From Pseudoneurospora amorphoporcata (Eukaryota; Ascomycota; Sordariomycetes; Sordariales; Sordariaceae), in contig MU859069.1 in assembly GCA_033297205.1 (NCBI GenBank), positions 124,001 through 188,000 of the forward strand: 64,000 nucleotides of DNA, read 5' to 3'. Under the pieces are notes generated by a model that made no database searches, had not been told where the DNA came from, and saw only the letters and a program-made list of their open reading frames with translations. Within the stretch, counting starts at the first letter, position 1. Every line of letters begins with the position of its first letter. Position numbers and translations under genes: made by a program. Positions 1 to 10,700 of this stretch are shown in pieces.

Positions 1-416
1 CGGACGCCGCTTGAGGAAAGCACATGTACACAACGCTTCAGAACCGACGAGGTCTTCGTCAAGTGGAGGGACTAATGACAAGGAAGGAGACGAAAGATGA
101 AGATGACCATTACGATGATACCCCCAAATCCCATAACCTTTACTCCATCCACGGCCGCCACTCTATGTGCGCCTCTTGCTGTCCCTCAGTACCTCCTTTG
201 TTGGAGCAGAATCCCCACGCACGGTTCGCTGATAACAGTTTGCGCCCGCTTACATAAAGTGCCCTGGTCATCGCTACAGCGTCGTACAAACATTACTCGT
301 AGACACGTGGAGATCAAGTCATGCCAGGCGGTTCATTTTGTACCGCTCTTTGACTGATGACTTGCGCTGCTCGTCTAGTGTACTTGCTCCCAGTACTGTC
401 TACTAACTTTTCCAAC
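1..416. other. Intergenic stretch, no gene seen
   Basis: Short overlapping frames are present but none resembles a known protein. This is probably 3' flank of the SNF1-beta gene, which ends at 417 on the minus strand, plus spacer towards a gene outside the window. Confidence 0.5.
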
Positions 417-1997
417 TCAGATGCCCTCTGTGGTTGTTGGCTTGTACATGATGGTCGTCACATACTGTGCAATCCGTTAGCATTGGCAACTATAGGTAAA
501 GATACTATTGGAAAATACTAGAAGACGAACCTTGCTCTTATATCTCGTCGTAGCCGAAACAGCCAGTATATTATTCTTAATACTGCTAGTAGCTAGATGG
601 TTAAGAACGGTATGATTGGGCATGTTCAGAACGCTGTTGTCATCCTTGATCAAGGTAGCCGCATTAAGGATAGGCTTGCCGAGGAAGCCAGGAAGCGCAG
701 GCGGCGTTGGGAGTTTCTCGATGGCGTTGACAGCACTCAGGTATGGTGGACTTTCCTCTGGCGCATCGAAGTCGAGTAGATATTGCGGAATCTTGTTCTC
801 AAACAGTTCCGGCGGAGGTACAGGTCGATCTCTAGGTGTCTTGCTTTCTTCGGTCTCGGACGCGGAGGTCTTGGGCTCCGTAGGTTGGTGGGAACCCTTG
901 TCGGCGCCCGCCGCAGCTGCCTGGGCAGCGGTGCGCCCCACATCATCAGGGCTGACCTCGATGTAGTTAACCAGGTTGTTGCCAAAGTCGACCGTGGTCG
1001 GCAAGTCTGGCGAGGTCTGCATCTGCCCGTCGACCAAGAAGCGAACGTGATGTGTGCCCGGCAGGATATTGATGATGGCAGCGAAAACACCCGGTCGGCC
1101 CTCACTGTTTGGCGTGTAATGGTGTCAGCAAGCGCCCGTCCATAATGGAGCCTAACCGGTCGGGCCGTAAAAAGGTACTTACACAGGGTGTAGTCGCGTC
1201 TTCCTGTTCCATTGGAAAATGGTGCCTGTCACGTACACCTTCTCGCCGCCACGGAGCCATTCGAGCCTAGTTGGGACAGTCGGTCTAGTCTTGTCCACCC
1301 GTAGCTCCTCCGTGTCTTCTTCATCCAGAGTTGAGCTGTTACTCAAGTTGGAAGAGCGTCTGGTGAGCGCTGTGAAAGTGTCGGCATCCTCAAGCGGTAC
1401 CCCAATATCGGTCGGGGCAATGATAGGCGATCCGGGAGTGTGGACCTCTTCCTCGATCGGCAGAGGTAGTCGCGGCGGCCTGGTCAAATACGAGACATCT
1501 TGCAGACTGCTCATCTGCATAGCCGCAGTCTCCAAGGCATCCGATCGCTCTGACAGCGGTGACCGCACCGACGACCTAGGTGAGCAAGATGAGGCGTGGT
1601 AGGAAGCGGGTACCGCTACGGGTTTCGCGGGCTCATGGCTGCCTTCAGGTCTCGGCTTGCTGACTTCGACGGGTTTGGTAGGAGTGACAGAGCTAGGAGG
1701 CACCGACGAGCCCGGCGAACCGCTCTGAGAAGGCGGCATTCGCGAGTGCAGCGATTTGGATTTGGTTGAGGGAGGCTGGACGGCGGTGCCTTGGGCCTGG
1801 GTCAGGGAGGGCTCAGGAGGGGCAGCGACTCGCTGATGTTGGACCGGTATGGGGTGCTTGTTGTCGCGCTTCAGTGCTCTGGCAGACTCATTTTGGATCG
1901 AAGTCTGCGACTGGTGCTGCGACTGCGATTGAGAGGAGGAGGAGGATGGCGGATTCGGGGTTTTGGAGTCTCTGGAGGTGGAGGGGTTGTTCCCCAT
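417..1997 (-). CDS. SNF1/AMP-activated protein kinase beta subunit
   Basis: Scaffold and targeting subunit of the SNF1/AMPK kinase, which controls the response to glucose limitation. Exons are 1997-1183, 1104-531 and 464-417, giving 478 residues; both junctions restore continuous family sequence. The start MGNN puts a glycine at position 2, as for N-myristoylated beta subunits. Residues 1-235 are Ser/Pro/Gln-rich low complexity. A CBM48 glycogen-binding domain follows (about 240-325; VYVTGTIFQWNRK, then LPGTHHVRFLVDGQ). The C-terminal AMPKBI domain binds alpha and gamma (FENKIPQYLLDF, then LNHLATSSIKNNILAVS) and ends in YVTTIMYKPT from the 48-base last exon. The gene diverges from SPT4, about 1 kb away. 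Which yeast paralogue (GAL83, SIP1 or SIP2) it matches cannot be said. Identification is firm; exon edges are inferred from splice sites. Confidence 0.93.
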
Positions 1998-2986
1998 TTT
2001 TCCTAGTTCGATCGCTGGCGCTGGTGACGGGATGGGGTCGCCGTGCTCGTCGGGTCGGGGGTCGGGTCGGGGGTCGGACGGGGTCGTCAGGTGCTTCGCT
2101 GCTACCGCGGTCCGTTGCTGCTACTGCTACACCTGTTCAACAATGCTTTCCGCCGGGTGCAATCAATTCATTTTCCACTCTCCGGGGTAATTGGCCGGGT
2201 TCGGATCGAATGTGGTTTAACAGTCGAGGGGCTTTGCATGCTACGCCAGGCGCTGGTCGTGGGTGCGGTTTGTGGTTTCGGGAAATCGAACGACGTTGTT
2301 AGGTGTCGAGTTGTATAGGCTTGGTGCAAGCGACGATAGCGCAGCAAACTCAAGATGGGATGATTCAGTTCGTTGAGTCGAGATTGAGCGAAACAAGTGG
2401 AAGAAGTGGAAGTGTCGAGAATGACGGGATAGTTCAAATCAGCAGTTGACTTTCGTCCCTTCGGCCAAAAGCACAGCTGCTATCCACCTGGTTGCTGCTT
2501 GCTGATAGAGGTAGTTATTGATAAGAAGCGACCACTGGCAATGGAAGTGCAATGGAATTCGAATGCAACCCGGGCTCGGCGAACAGAGTTTAGGTGACTG
2601 TGCCGTGCCCTGCAGTTGGGCGGCTGGGCGCGGTCTCACAGTCACCCACCTCACACCAGCTTCGGCCCCCACCTTTCCCACCTTCTCTTCTGCTTCTCTA
2701 GCTGCTGGACTGTGCCACCCTGACTGCCAAGACCAGACAGCAACCCTCCTGGCTTTGAGACGGAGAGCTTGCGTTGGCGCGACGCGGCAGGCAAAGAGAG
2801 GCGGCCGATCTTCTTTCCAAACATTGGATGTTCACATGCATTCCCCCAAAGACCGACATCTTCCTCCGTCAACTGTCCTTTTCCAGTAATATTCACTCGC
2901 TCAGCTATTCACAACTCCAGCCTCCATCGATCGGTTTTCGCCCGCAGATTCATCAATAACACCGCCGTCTCTACACCCTACCAAAA
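1998..2986. promoter_or_regulatory. Divergent promoter region SNF1-beta / SPT4
   Basis: This 989-base spacer separates two outward-facing genes and must hold both promoters and both 5' leaders. Near the SNF1-beta start there is a tandem G-rich tract (about 2050-2078, units like GGGTCGGGGGTC) that could form unusual structure in DNA or in the C-rich leader strand. Next to SPT4 the leader is pyrimidine-rich. No defined factor site is claimed. Confidence 0.5.
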
Positions 2987-3515
2987 ATGTCGGAGAACTA
3001 CGTCGCCCCAGGCCAGCAACGCTACCTCCGGGCCTGCATGGTCTGCTCTATCGTCATGACCTACGCTGTAAGCCCGGCACCCTTCTTTATCCCCCGACAA
3101 TTGCGTAGTCAGATTACTAACCTTCTTGTGTGCCATCACAGCGCTTCCGTGACGAAGGATGCCCCAACTGCGAAGACTTCCTCCATCTCCAGGGCTCGCC
3201 CGATCAGATCGACAGCTGCACGTCGCAAGTTTTCGAGGGAATTATCACCATTGCGAACCCCCAGAAGTCGTGGGTGGCGAAGTGGCAGAGGCTGGACGGT
3301 TATGTGAAGGGTGTATACGCGACCAAGGTGTCGGGCCAGTTGCCGGATGACGTCCGGACTACGTTGGAGGATGACGGCATTCAGTATATCCCGTAAGTTC
3401 TCCGTGGCTACCTCAGTGTAGTCTGGCGGAGCAGGCTATGATTGCTGGAGTTTGGGGGTACAACAGGAAGCTAACTTGGAGCAGGCGCGATGGCAGTGCG
3501 ACGGAGGCGGACTAG
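2987..3515 (+). CDS. SPT4: Transcription elongation factor Spt4
   Basis: Small zinc-binding partner of Spt5 in the DSIF-type complex, which aids RNA polymerase II processivity and chromatin transcription. Exons are 2987-3067, 3142-3392 and 3485-3515, giving 120 residues, the usual family size. Four cysteines (C17, C20, C34, C37) form the Spt4 zinc finger, and the second pair is restored only after splicing intron 1 (phase 0). The core includes the Spt4 signature around [20 protein letters not shown]. Intron 2 is phase 2: splicing replaces a stop straight after IQYIP with the acidic tail RDGSATEAD. The start context is aaaATG. The gene converges on KIN17. Confidence 0.95.
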
Positions 3516-3951
3516 AAACTCGAAACTGCGATGCCAGAAGCCTAGTTGGAAGAGCAAGAAGGAACCGGGGCGGGCAAGGAAGGAGGAAATGGAATTAACA
3601 AGACATCGACCAAAGACAACGCAAGAGCGGCATGCCTGTTTACAAGGGTGGCAACGGGAGTTCAAGGCGTTAAGGATGGTTTTAAAGGGCGTGGACTAGA
3701 CAGCAGGATACACTGGCCATGTCGAGTTTTGCTTGATTCACCGTGGCTATTATTTATACTTTAATAAGCCGGTTACAACATTGATAACGCATGAGTGTAT
3801 CATTAGCTATTGACCCATTTTATGAAAATCCCCAAATGCAACGTGGTATCTCTATACAGAACCTCCTAAACGCCTATAGCCTGTGCCGAAATATTTCTAA
3901 GCCATGCAACAACACCTTAAACAGGAACCCCATGAGAACCCACACGGTAGG
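3516..3951. other. Convergent 3' spacer SPT4 / KIN17
   Basis: 436 bases between two genes ending towards each other. It should hold both 3' UTRs and polyadenylation regions. AT-rich stretches occur around 3745-3900. A frame running through 3490-3699 is an overlap of the last SPT4 exon and has no family resemblance. Confidence 0.5.
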
Positions 3952-5109
3952 TTAAAACTGAAAGCGTGGCTTCTTGTTGGGAAGATTCCCACCCTTCTCC
4001 TCACGAGCCCTCTTGCGCTCCATCTCCTCCTTCATTATCCTCTCGGCCTCGCTCATCTTCTTAGGCGGAGCCGCCATGACCTTCTTGGGAGCTCCAGCAA
4101 ACGCATTCTTGAAGACGTTCTTTGGTTGGGGCTTCATGCCGAACTTCATTGATACCGGCTTAGGCGCAGCAGCGGCGGAAGCAGCAGTTGTCGAGTCGGC
4201 TGCGGGTTTGCTTTCCTCTACCGTCGGCTTGGCAGCAGCCTCCTCACCCTTTGAAGCCGATTCCACCTTTGCCGGCTCAGAGGTTATACCATCCGTCGTA
4301 GTTGTCGTCGAAGGTGGTGTCGCGGTGGTATCATTCTTCTCCTCTGCCGCAGCAGCAGGTGATCCATCTCCACCACCGGGTATTGGCGTCGTCGTCACCG
4401 AAGTCTCCTCGCCCGATCTCTCCCCCTCTTTCTTTGCCGCCACCGTCGCCGGTCTCCCAAAGCTCAATTTAATCTTCTCCCCCTCCCTCCTCTTCAACTC
4501 CCTCTCCTTCAGCCTCGCCTCCTCTTCCTCATCAAAGGTGTGTCCCCTCGCCTCCGCCTCCCTCTTCGCCCTCTTGATCTGCTCCCTCAACACTTTCATC
4601 TCCCGTTCCTCATCCCCCTTATCCATCATCTCCTTCCGTCTGACCTTCTCCCTCCGTTCCATGGCCTCGGGAGAATCGTCAATCCAAGCCACAAAGATCC
4701 CTTCCCCTTCCTTTTCCTCAACCCTACACACGCCCTCCCTTCCCAAGAACTTGGCAAACTCGGTCAGCGAATGCCATTTCGTCGCGTTCAAATGCACGTG
4801 ATCCTTCCTCGCGATAACCTCCTGATAGAATTTATTGATATGGATCTCCTTCTCTCCATGGCTAGTTTTCAGCTGCGACACAAAGTCCTTGAGAAACTGG
4901 TCCGAAAAGGTATCTTGCACGCCCTTGAAATTGGACCCGGCTTCGAGCGCCTTTGCGGTGTGGGAGGGCGACTGGCAGTGCATCTTGTAGCCATTTTCGT
5001 CGCGGCAGGATTTCTCGCATAGTTGGCAGTACCAGCGGAGTCGGTTGAGGCCGCGGGACTTCATCTTGTTGGCGAGGTGTTTGGCGGAGCCGACCTCTGC
5101 TTTGCCCAT
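3952..5109 (-). CDS. KIN17: KIN17-type DNA/RNA-binding zinc-finger protein
   Basis: Nuclear nucleic-acid-binding protein of the Kin17/Rts2 family, linked in other eukaryotes to DNA replication and repair, and to RNA processing. Single exon, 385 residues, starting MGKAEVGSAKHLANKMKSRG, the family N-terminus. A C2H2 finger uses C28, C31, H44 and H50. The winged-helix Kin17 mid-domain follows (about 51-160; FSDQFLKDFVSQLKTSHGEK and HLNATKWHSLTEFAKFLGRE). Then come a Lys/Glu-rich helical region, the motif KIKLSFG, an Ala/Thr/Ser low-complexity linker, and a basic tail (MSEAERIMKEEMERKRAREE) ending in KKPRFQF. No C-terminal KOW/SH3-like repeat, present in animal KIN17, is visible, as in other short fungal forms. 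Clear identification. Confidence 0.93.
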   Translation of the reverse strand: MGKAEVGSAKHLANKMKSRGLNRLRWYCQLCEKSCRDENGYKMHCQSPSHTAKALEAGSNFKGVQDTFSDQFLKDFVSQLKTSHGEKEIHINKFYQEVIARKDHVHLNATKWHSLTEFAKFLGREGVCRVEEKEGEGIFVAWIDDSPEAMERREKVRRKEMMDKGDEEREMKVLREQIKRAKREAEARGHTFDEEEEARLKERELKRREGEKIKLSFGRPATVAAKKEGERSGEETSVTTTPIPGGGDGSPAAAAEEKNDTTATPPSTTTTTDGITSEPAKVESASKGEEAAAKPTVEESKPAADSTTAASAAAAPKPVSMKFGMKPQPKNVFKNAFAGAPKKVMAAPPKKMSEAERIMKEEMERKRAREEKGGNLPNKKPRFQF

Positions 5110-5728
5110 CGTGAGGAAAAGAGGACTCGCTGCGCGCGGGTCGGGCGGGTTGGGGGTTGGTTCGGTGTGTTTTTGGTGATGGGGATGTGGGAGGGAAGCG
5201 AGGGTGTCGCTCGGTAGGTGATGCGGCAGATGACGACGATTTGAAATGCCAAGTTGGGTCGAGGTTGGTTATGCGACGGCTATGATGGGTTGTTTGGATG
5301 GCTCGGAGCAGAAATCGTCGAGTTCGCTTCAAGATTGTGTTGTTGTTGTTGTTGGAGAGTTGATGTTCTGGAAAGGAAGAAGGTTCGAATGCAGGACGGG
5401 ATGCGTTTGGATGCCTGCCGGCCGCCACTCAAATGTTACGCCGAGTGCCAAGCATTCTTAAACAGCGATTAGCAATCAACCCTAACCCAGATGTGCTGCC
5501 ATTTTGGGTCGAGGATCACCCCTTTTTCTTTTGTTTACACTACACGAGGGAATCAACATTCCCCACGGGGTAATAATACTACGGAAGAACTGTGCCTCAG
5601 AACTTGTGTTTCAACCGGTTACTGAGAGGTATGTTATACAAAAGTACTTGGTCTGCGCCGCGGCAGAACATGAAGCTTGGATTGGTCGGGTTTCACGCTC
5701 CTCTGCATCTTTTGAGGACGTCCTTTTT

Positions 5729-5732
<4 letters not shown>

Positions 5733-5775
<43 letters not shown>
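5733..5775. repeat. Homopolymer run of 43 A
   Basis: Uninterrupted A run, flanked on the left by a short T run (5723-5730, then CT). The exact length in the organism is uncertain because long homopolymers slip in cloning and sequencing. Confidence 0.9.
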
Positions 5776-5777
<2 letters not shown>

Positions 5778-6043
5778 CTCCCCTCGGACACTCCGTCTCA
5801 CCAAACTCGCATCCCACACTTCGCCCCTTCTGCAAAAGGCATTCCTTGTTAGCAGTTGGTACGATGCTCATCGCTTACTCTGGTTATCAAAATGGCCGAA
5901 TCATCTCTAACAATTGCACTCATTTAGATTGAACCATGCTTTCTATCTTAAACGAATCCATCATCCGTCGACGACCTTCAATAGTATTTACACAGTTACA
6001 AGTTATGTATGACAGCGAACTACAGCTGACTGACATGAATATC

Positions 6044-6044
<1 letters not shown>

Positions 6045-6085
<41 letters not shown>
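6045..6085. repeat. Homopolymer run of 41 A
   Basis: Second uninterrupted A run on the same strand, about 270 bases after the first and of nearly the same length. The sequence before it does not resemble a processed mRNA or a LINE tail that I can recognise. Confidence 0.9.
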
Positions 6086-6087
<2 letters not shown>

Positions 6088-6773
6088 AAAGCCACACATG
6101 AAACCTAAATTTTCCCGGGCCACCCAAAGAAAACAGACAGATATCAAACGCAAGAAGCCACGAAAAGAAGACACCATCGGTCGATCGAAACGGACGCGTT
6201 TGGGTATCAAACTGATGAGAGAAGCAAAAAGTATGCAATGACTATACAAGAAAATGTGACGAACATAAATAGGACCGTGACTGGAAATGACATGAAGTCA
6301 TTTGTATAACGACCAAAGGCGACCAAATCTTTAGTCCAAAAAACTGTCAGATGGAACAGAATTCGTACGCGATCTCGAATGTCAAAACGGCGGGCCCCCT
6401 GTTGCTCGGACAATGGGTATATGTGGTGTGATATAGACCGCCGTGCGTCCAGGTGAAGCGTACAAATCGGCACATATAACAACAACAAAAGGCTGACATA
6501 CTTGGTATATAGGTGATGATGTCATAGTGCAAGATCGACGTCCGGGGTCCGAAGTTGTTCGTGCTGCTCGATAATTGACGCAGTGAGCCAGGTTGTTTCA
6601 GTCCGATGGCATATCCCTGCGATAGGACGACGCTTCATCATTCCTGGCTGCCGCGGTCCCGGGGTAATGGATATCCTCAACGGCCTTCTCTTAGGCATCT
6701 GGATTTGGGTCCTCCTTCCAGAGCCTTGCCGACAGACTGACAGAGTGGAAGTATCCAATGTCGAATTCTCTCA

Positions 6774-7712
6774 TCATATCATCCCTGGTGGAGCTGTAAC
6801 TGGCGCTGGTGCCTGAGCCTCTGTCTGTTCGATCCTGGGTGTCCCCTGCGAGCCAGAATTCGACGTTCCGTAACCCTTGCTTCCAAGGGTGTTATTCGAC
6901 CCCAGACCGCGCTTCATCATTTTCCCAAGGACAGTGACAAGCTCACATGCGTCGTTGAACATGTCGTTGTCGATTCCCTCCGTGGCCTCGTACACCTCCG
7001 AAACGGTTTCCTTTGCCAGTTTTCGACTAGCCTCCGCATCGTGAACGCATTCGTAAAGGAAAGCTGCATATTCCGTCTTGACTGAGAGCCGTAGCGAATG
7101 TGATCCCCAAAGGTGCTGTTCGGCGAGCGCGATAGCTTCCTTGAAACATTGCTGGGCTAGTGGTAGGTAGTCGCCGGGCTTCATGAGGAAGGCTGTTGGT
7201 GATTGTGGACCAAAACCGGGAGGTGGGCCAACGGGTCCCCCTTCAGATATCGACTTTGAAGCACCGTGACCGTATGTGCCATTGCCCTTTGCTACCCCCT
7301 TTCCTTTGTCGAGGCCGTTCGTTACACTGCCTTCCGGTGTGTTGGTTCCTATCGTCGTAACCGGTGGAGTGTTGTGATACAAGACGATAATGTGGTAGAA
7401 CGAAGCTAGCAGCTTGTATGCTAGGATTCTGAGCTCAACATTCTTCTTTAGCGTCACCGACGGCAGGACATATTGATCGAGCAGTAGTAACCCTTCCCGC
7501 GACAACCAGATGATGTGAAGATGAAGATCTAGTGGGGGATGTCCTGAGCTTCCGTCTTGTCGGCGTTGTTTTCGTGCGGTGATGAGCTGGCTCGAGAGGT
7601 TTATGGAAAGTCCTAGAATTTTGAACAGGACGGAGGAAAGCAGGGGGTTCTCATTCTCGACTAGCCGGGCAAGCTTGCCAAGAAATTTTTGGTCGATCTC
7701 TGAAGAAGCCAT
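6774..7712 (-). CDS. Divergent 14-3-3-like protein
   Basis: Single exon, 312 residues. The C-terminal half matches the last helices of the 14-3-3 fold: FKEAIALAEQHL, HSLRLSVKTEYAAFLYE, SRKLAKETVSEVYEATE and NDACELVTVLGKM align by eye with the family's HPIRLGLALNFSVFYYE and following helices. The N-terminal half (about residues 1-115) is helical and much less similar. A Gly/Thr/Lys/Pro-rich insert (about 120-175) divides the protein, and the tail is Gly/Ser/Pro-rich. The canonical YYRYLAE motif, whose Arg-Tyr pair binds phosphoserine, appears only as GDYLPLAQQ. It may therefore not bind phosphopeptides in the normal way (inference). It is not one of the highly conserved canonical 14-3-3 proteins. 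Confidence 0.75.
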   Translation of the reverse strand: MASSEIDQKFLGKLARLVENENPLLSSVLFKILGLSINLSSQLITARKQRRQDGSSGHPPLDLHLHIIWLSREGLLLLDQYVLPSVTLKKNVELRILAYKLLASFYHIIVLYHNTPPVTTIGTNTPEGSVTNGLDKGKGVAKGNGTYGHGASKSISEGGPVGPPPGFGPQSPTAFLMKPGDYLPLAQQCFKEAIALAEQHLWGSHSLRLSVKTEYAAFLYECVHDAEASRKLAKETVSEVYEATEGIDNDMFNDACELVTVLGKMMKRGLGSNNTLGSKGYGTSNSGSQGTPRIEQTEAQAPAPVTAPPGMI

Positions 7713-10700
7713 GAAGTCAAGATTTCGCGATCGATTCGACTGATACTTTCCCTAAGACGAATTCAGGTGCCGAAAGTAACGATTCCAGTAGTCCAACCCA
7801 CAGGAGTCGAATGGTGTCCGAGGATAAAAATGGTGGTGAACTCGTGCTCAATGTTGACGAGCTGTCCCTTCGCTACCTGAGGGAGGCAAATTGGTCCAAT
7901 GAAGATGATAAGTTAAACGAGGAACTGCCGAGATAATTCGATTCGTGTGTTGCGTCAGTGGTGAATATTATATCGGCCCCGGCACAAAAATTTTGCATTG
8001 AGAAAGTTGGTGTATGAGCGCAGAGGTGAATGAAGTGCTTCGCTCGGGAGCTTCAGCGGGAGGCTGTCAATCAGATATAGTCTGTGAAGTTGAACTTTTG
8101 CACTGTGGCTTTGTTTAGAACTCATCGACCTTGGCGTGCTTCATGAGTTGACTGGATGAAAACTCACCAATATCAGAATGAAGAGCAAAATGTACTAGGT
8201 CGGAGGGAGGCCACCAAAGTAGCAATCTGTCCACCAGAACGGGCCAATCAGGGGCTTGAGGGCAGCAATGGTGTTAGCAAAGGAGTGAGGCGTGTTGAGG
8301 GGGAAAAAGAAGTTGAGGCTCAAGGATGGAGATGGAGGGCTTTTCGAGTCTGGGGCCAGGGCATGGTGGCGGTGTTGGGTCTTTTTCAACGAGGTGTTTA
8401 CCGATTGATGTGGCGCGCGCAGTGTCGCAGTCGCAATCAGGTCGCAATCGCCGTCGCCAACAAGCCGGAGGGCTTGGAGTCACTGGTACCTGTAAGCCCC
8501 GGGTTGCTGCAGGGGAAACAGACCCCTTTGCTTCCTTAAAAAGAGACACGGGGCGGTGTGAACGGAGCACCTGTTGTTGGATTCGATTTTTATAGGCATG
8601 CGCAGCGCAAAACTTGCGAGTCTCCAGCAAAGAGGAAGCGAGCAGGTTGAAGCCTCCAGCAGACCCAGCAAACCAGCACCGAAAGGCTAACCACGAGCTA
8701 GGTAAAGCAGGTCCTTGTTGCCGCAGTGCCTTTGCAAGGTACCGGGTACCTCTCCAGCTGTTCCTGGCAGTCCTGGCTTTCTGGCAACCAGTCCCAGCCG
8801 GCCTAGCCTTGGAAGATGGGCCCCCACAAGACCCTGCGACGTCAGACGTCCCGTTTTCCGGCGCCCTGTGCCTTTTTTTGGTTCGAAGGCTCCGTCGACG
8901 GGCAGAGAGCCGACCTGGGTTGGGGGGTTCGATTGGGCGGCGGCAAGGCTAACGTCAGTGGACAGCAGTTGACCCAGTATGAAGCAACAGCCGCGGGCGC
9001 GGTACCGAATGTTACTGTGATATAAGATGAAAAGCGGATAGCCGCACTGGGGGAGACAACGCTCTGCTGAAGGAGGTACAGAGTAAAGACGAAGAATTGT
9101 AGGTAGGCAAGGGGCAACCTTTTGCGGCGCTCCAATTGAGCTAACAAGACGGGAACTGGTGACAAACGCGGAGGTTCAGGCTTGACCGGGGCTGTTGTGC
9201 TGTAGTGGGGTGTGCTGCGATGCGGGTGAGAGCCAACCAGGCCAACCGAACAATCTTGCAGGCTGCAGCGAAACTTCAAGGGCAACACTGGACGAAGATT
9301 CTGTGCATGAACGAGCGTTGCGGCCATGCAGACGGGAGTTACTGGGACCCGCCGCTGTTTAGGCGCATCTCAAACCATCGGCACAATCAAGACTTTTGGG
9401 CAAAGAAGGGAAAACATGGGACGGCATCCGAGGTTCTTGCGCAAGCCACGGGTGTTTCAGGATCCAGGGGAAAAAGAAGTGAGACCTCGAAGACCAATAC
9501 CCAAGGAACGTCGTCAAACTCGTCTCCTCCACGGAGATTGAAGGCCGACTCGAACCTGGAAAAGCAGGGCAGCTCTGGACGAGCAAAAGTGATTTCCAGA
9601 AGGCAAAGTCGGAATGCGGCAGTGACGGAGGTTTATGTCATACAGGAGCGGTTGGCGAGCGACGATAGGTCGACGTTGAAGTCGTCGAAAGGAATCTGCA
9701 GGATGAGTTGTCCACCGGGACGGCCGTCGTTCAATCATCTGGGTCGGCGCATGATGCCCTAGATTGCCCTGAGAGAGTGCGTGCGTCTTGATGCCCGCCC
9801 CATTCAGTCCCCCAGTCCGGTCGGGGTCCCGGTCAGCAGCCCACATGGGTTACTCGGCGGCTGAGGTTCCATTACCCCCAGTCCATGTTCCATCAGGGCA
9901 GTACACCCCATTGAGTCCAATGCAGGGCGCCAGAATATCGATTGGGTCAAGATGGAGTCAGGAACTGCCAGATTGATGAGTGCGTTATGTGGATGGAAAA
10001 AGATGGTGCAGAAAGCCGTCTTTGAGATGCGCGTGCGGCGGAGTTGTCAAGTGGATGTGATGTGAGATTGAGGTTGAGATCTGATCGACGATGAACCAAG
10101 CACAGGGAAAGGACCGAGAAGTGCACGGGGCGCTAGAAGATCCCGTGCGACATGCCTGCCGACGTACGTTACAGCAGCATACGTGACCTGCGTAACGATG
10201 CCTGCTCACGCCCCGTGACGCCCTACTTACACAGTACGGCCCTGAAAATGCCCGCTGCCGGAATACCTTACCGTGTAAGATAAATTACCAAAACACCAAA
10301 GTAATTTGAGGATTTGAAACTCTCAAGCAGTTGGAGCCTCGACAAGCGAAATATCAGGATGCAGCAAGCGCCAGCACACCCGGACACGGATCACAAAGAG
10401 CATCTTGTCACCTTATCACAACTGCCGGACGATCTAACCCTTCATCGACGCCTCGGGCCGGAAGAAACGCACAAACCGCAGAAAAGGGGACTCTTCAGTT
10501 GTCTCCTTTCTTTGTATTCCAACATCCTCGTGGTCGCTGCTTACATGCCACGAGTACCACGAACCATGTCGCACGCTCTGTGTTCCTTCGGATTCATTCA
10601 TTACGTGGTTCTGGTCGTCATGTTGGTTATCACAAGTCTCACATCTGTGCTCCGAGTCTGTACTACTTGCACCCTTTCTAGAATTCCCGAAAGCCAAGAT

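Larger units (their letters stand above)
5110..6773. other. Spacer upstream of KIN17, holding two long poly(A) runs
   Basis: 1.66 kb between the KIN17 start and the end of the 14-3-3-like gene. It should contain the KIN17 promoter and leader (5110 to about 5450). Apart from the two homopolymer runs listed separately, no protein, RNA gene or transposon was recognised. Confidence 0.5.

Noticed and set aside
9220..9762. Open frame of about 180 codons on the plus strand
   Set aside because: Composition is Ser/Arg/Lys-rich and patternless, no domain is recognised, and overlapping frames on the other strand are equally open. Not enough to call a gene.
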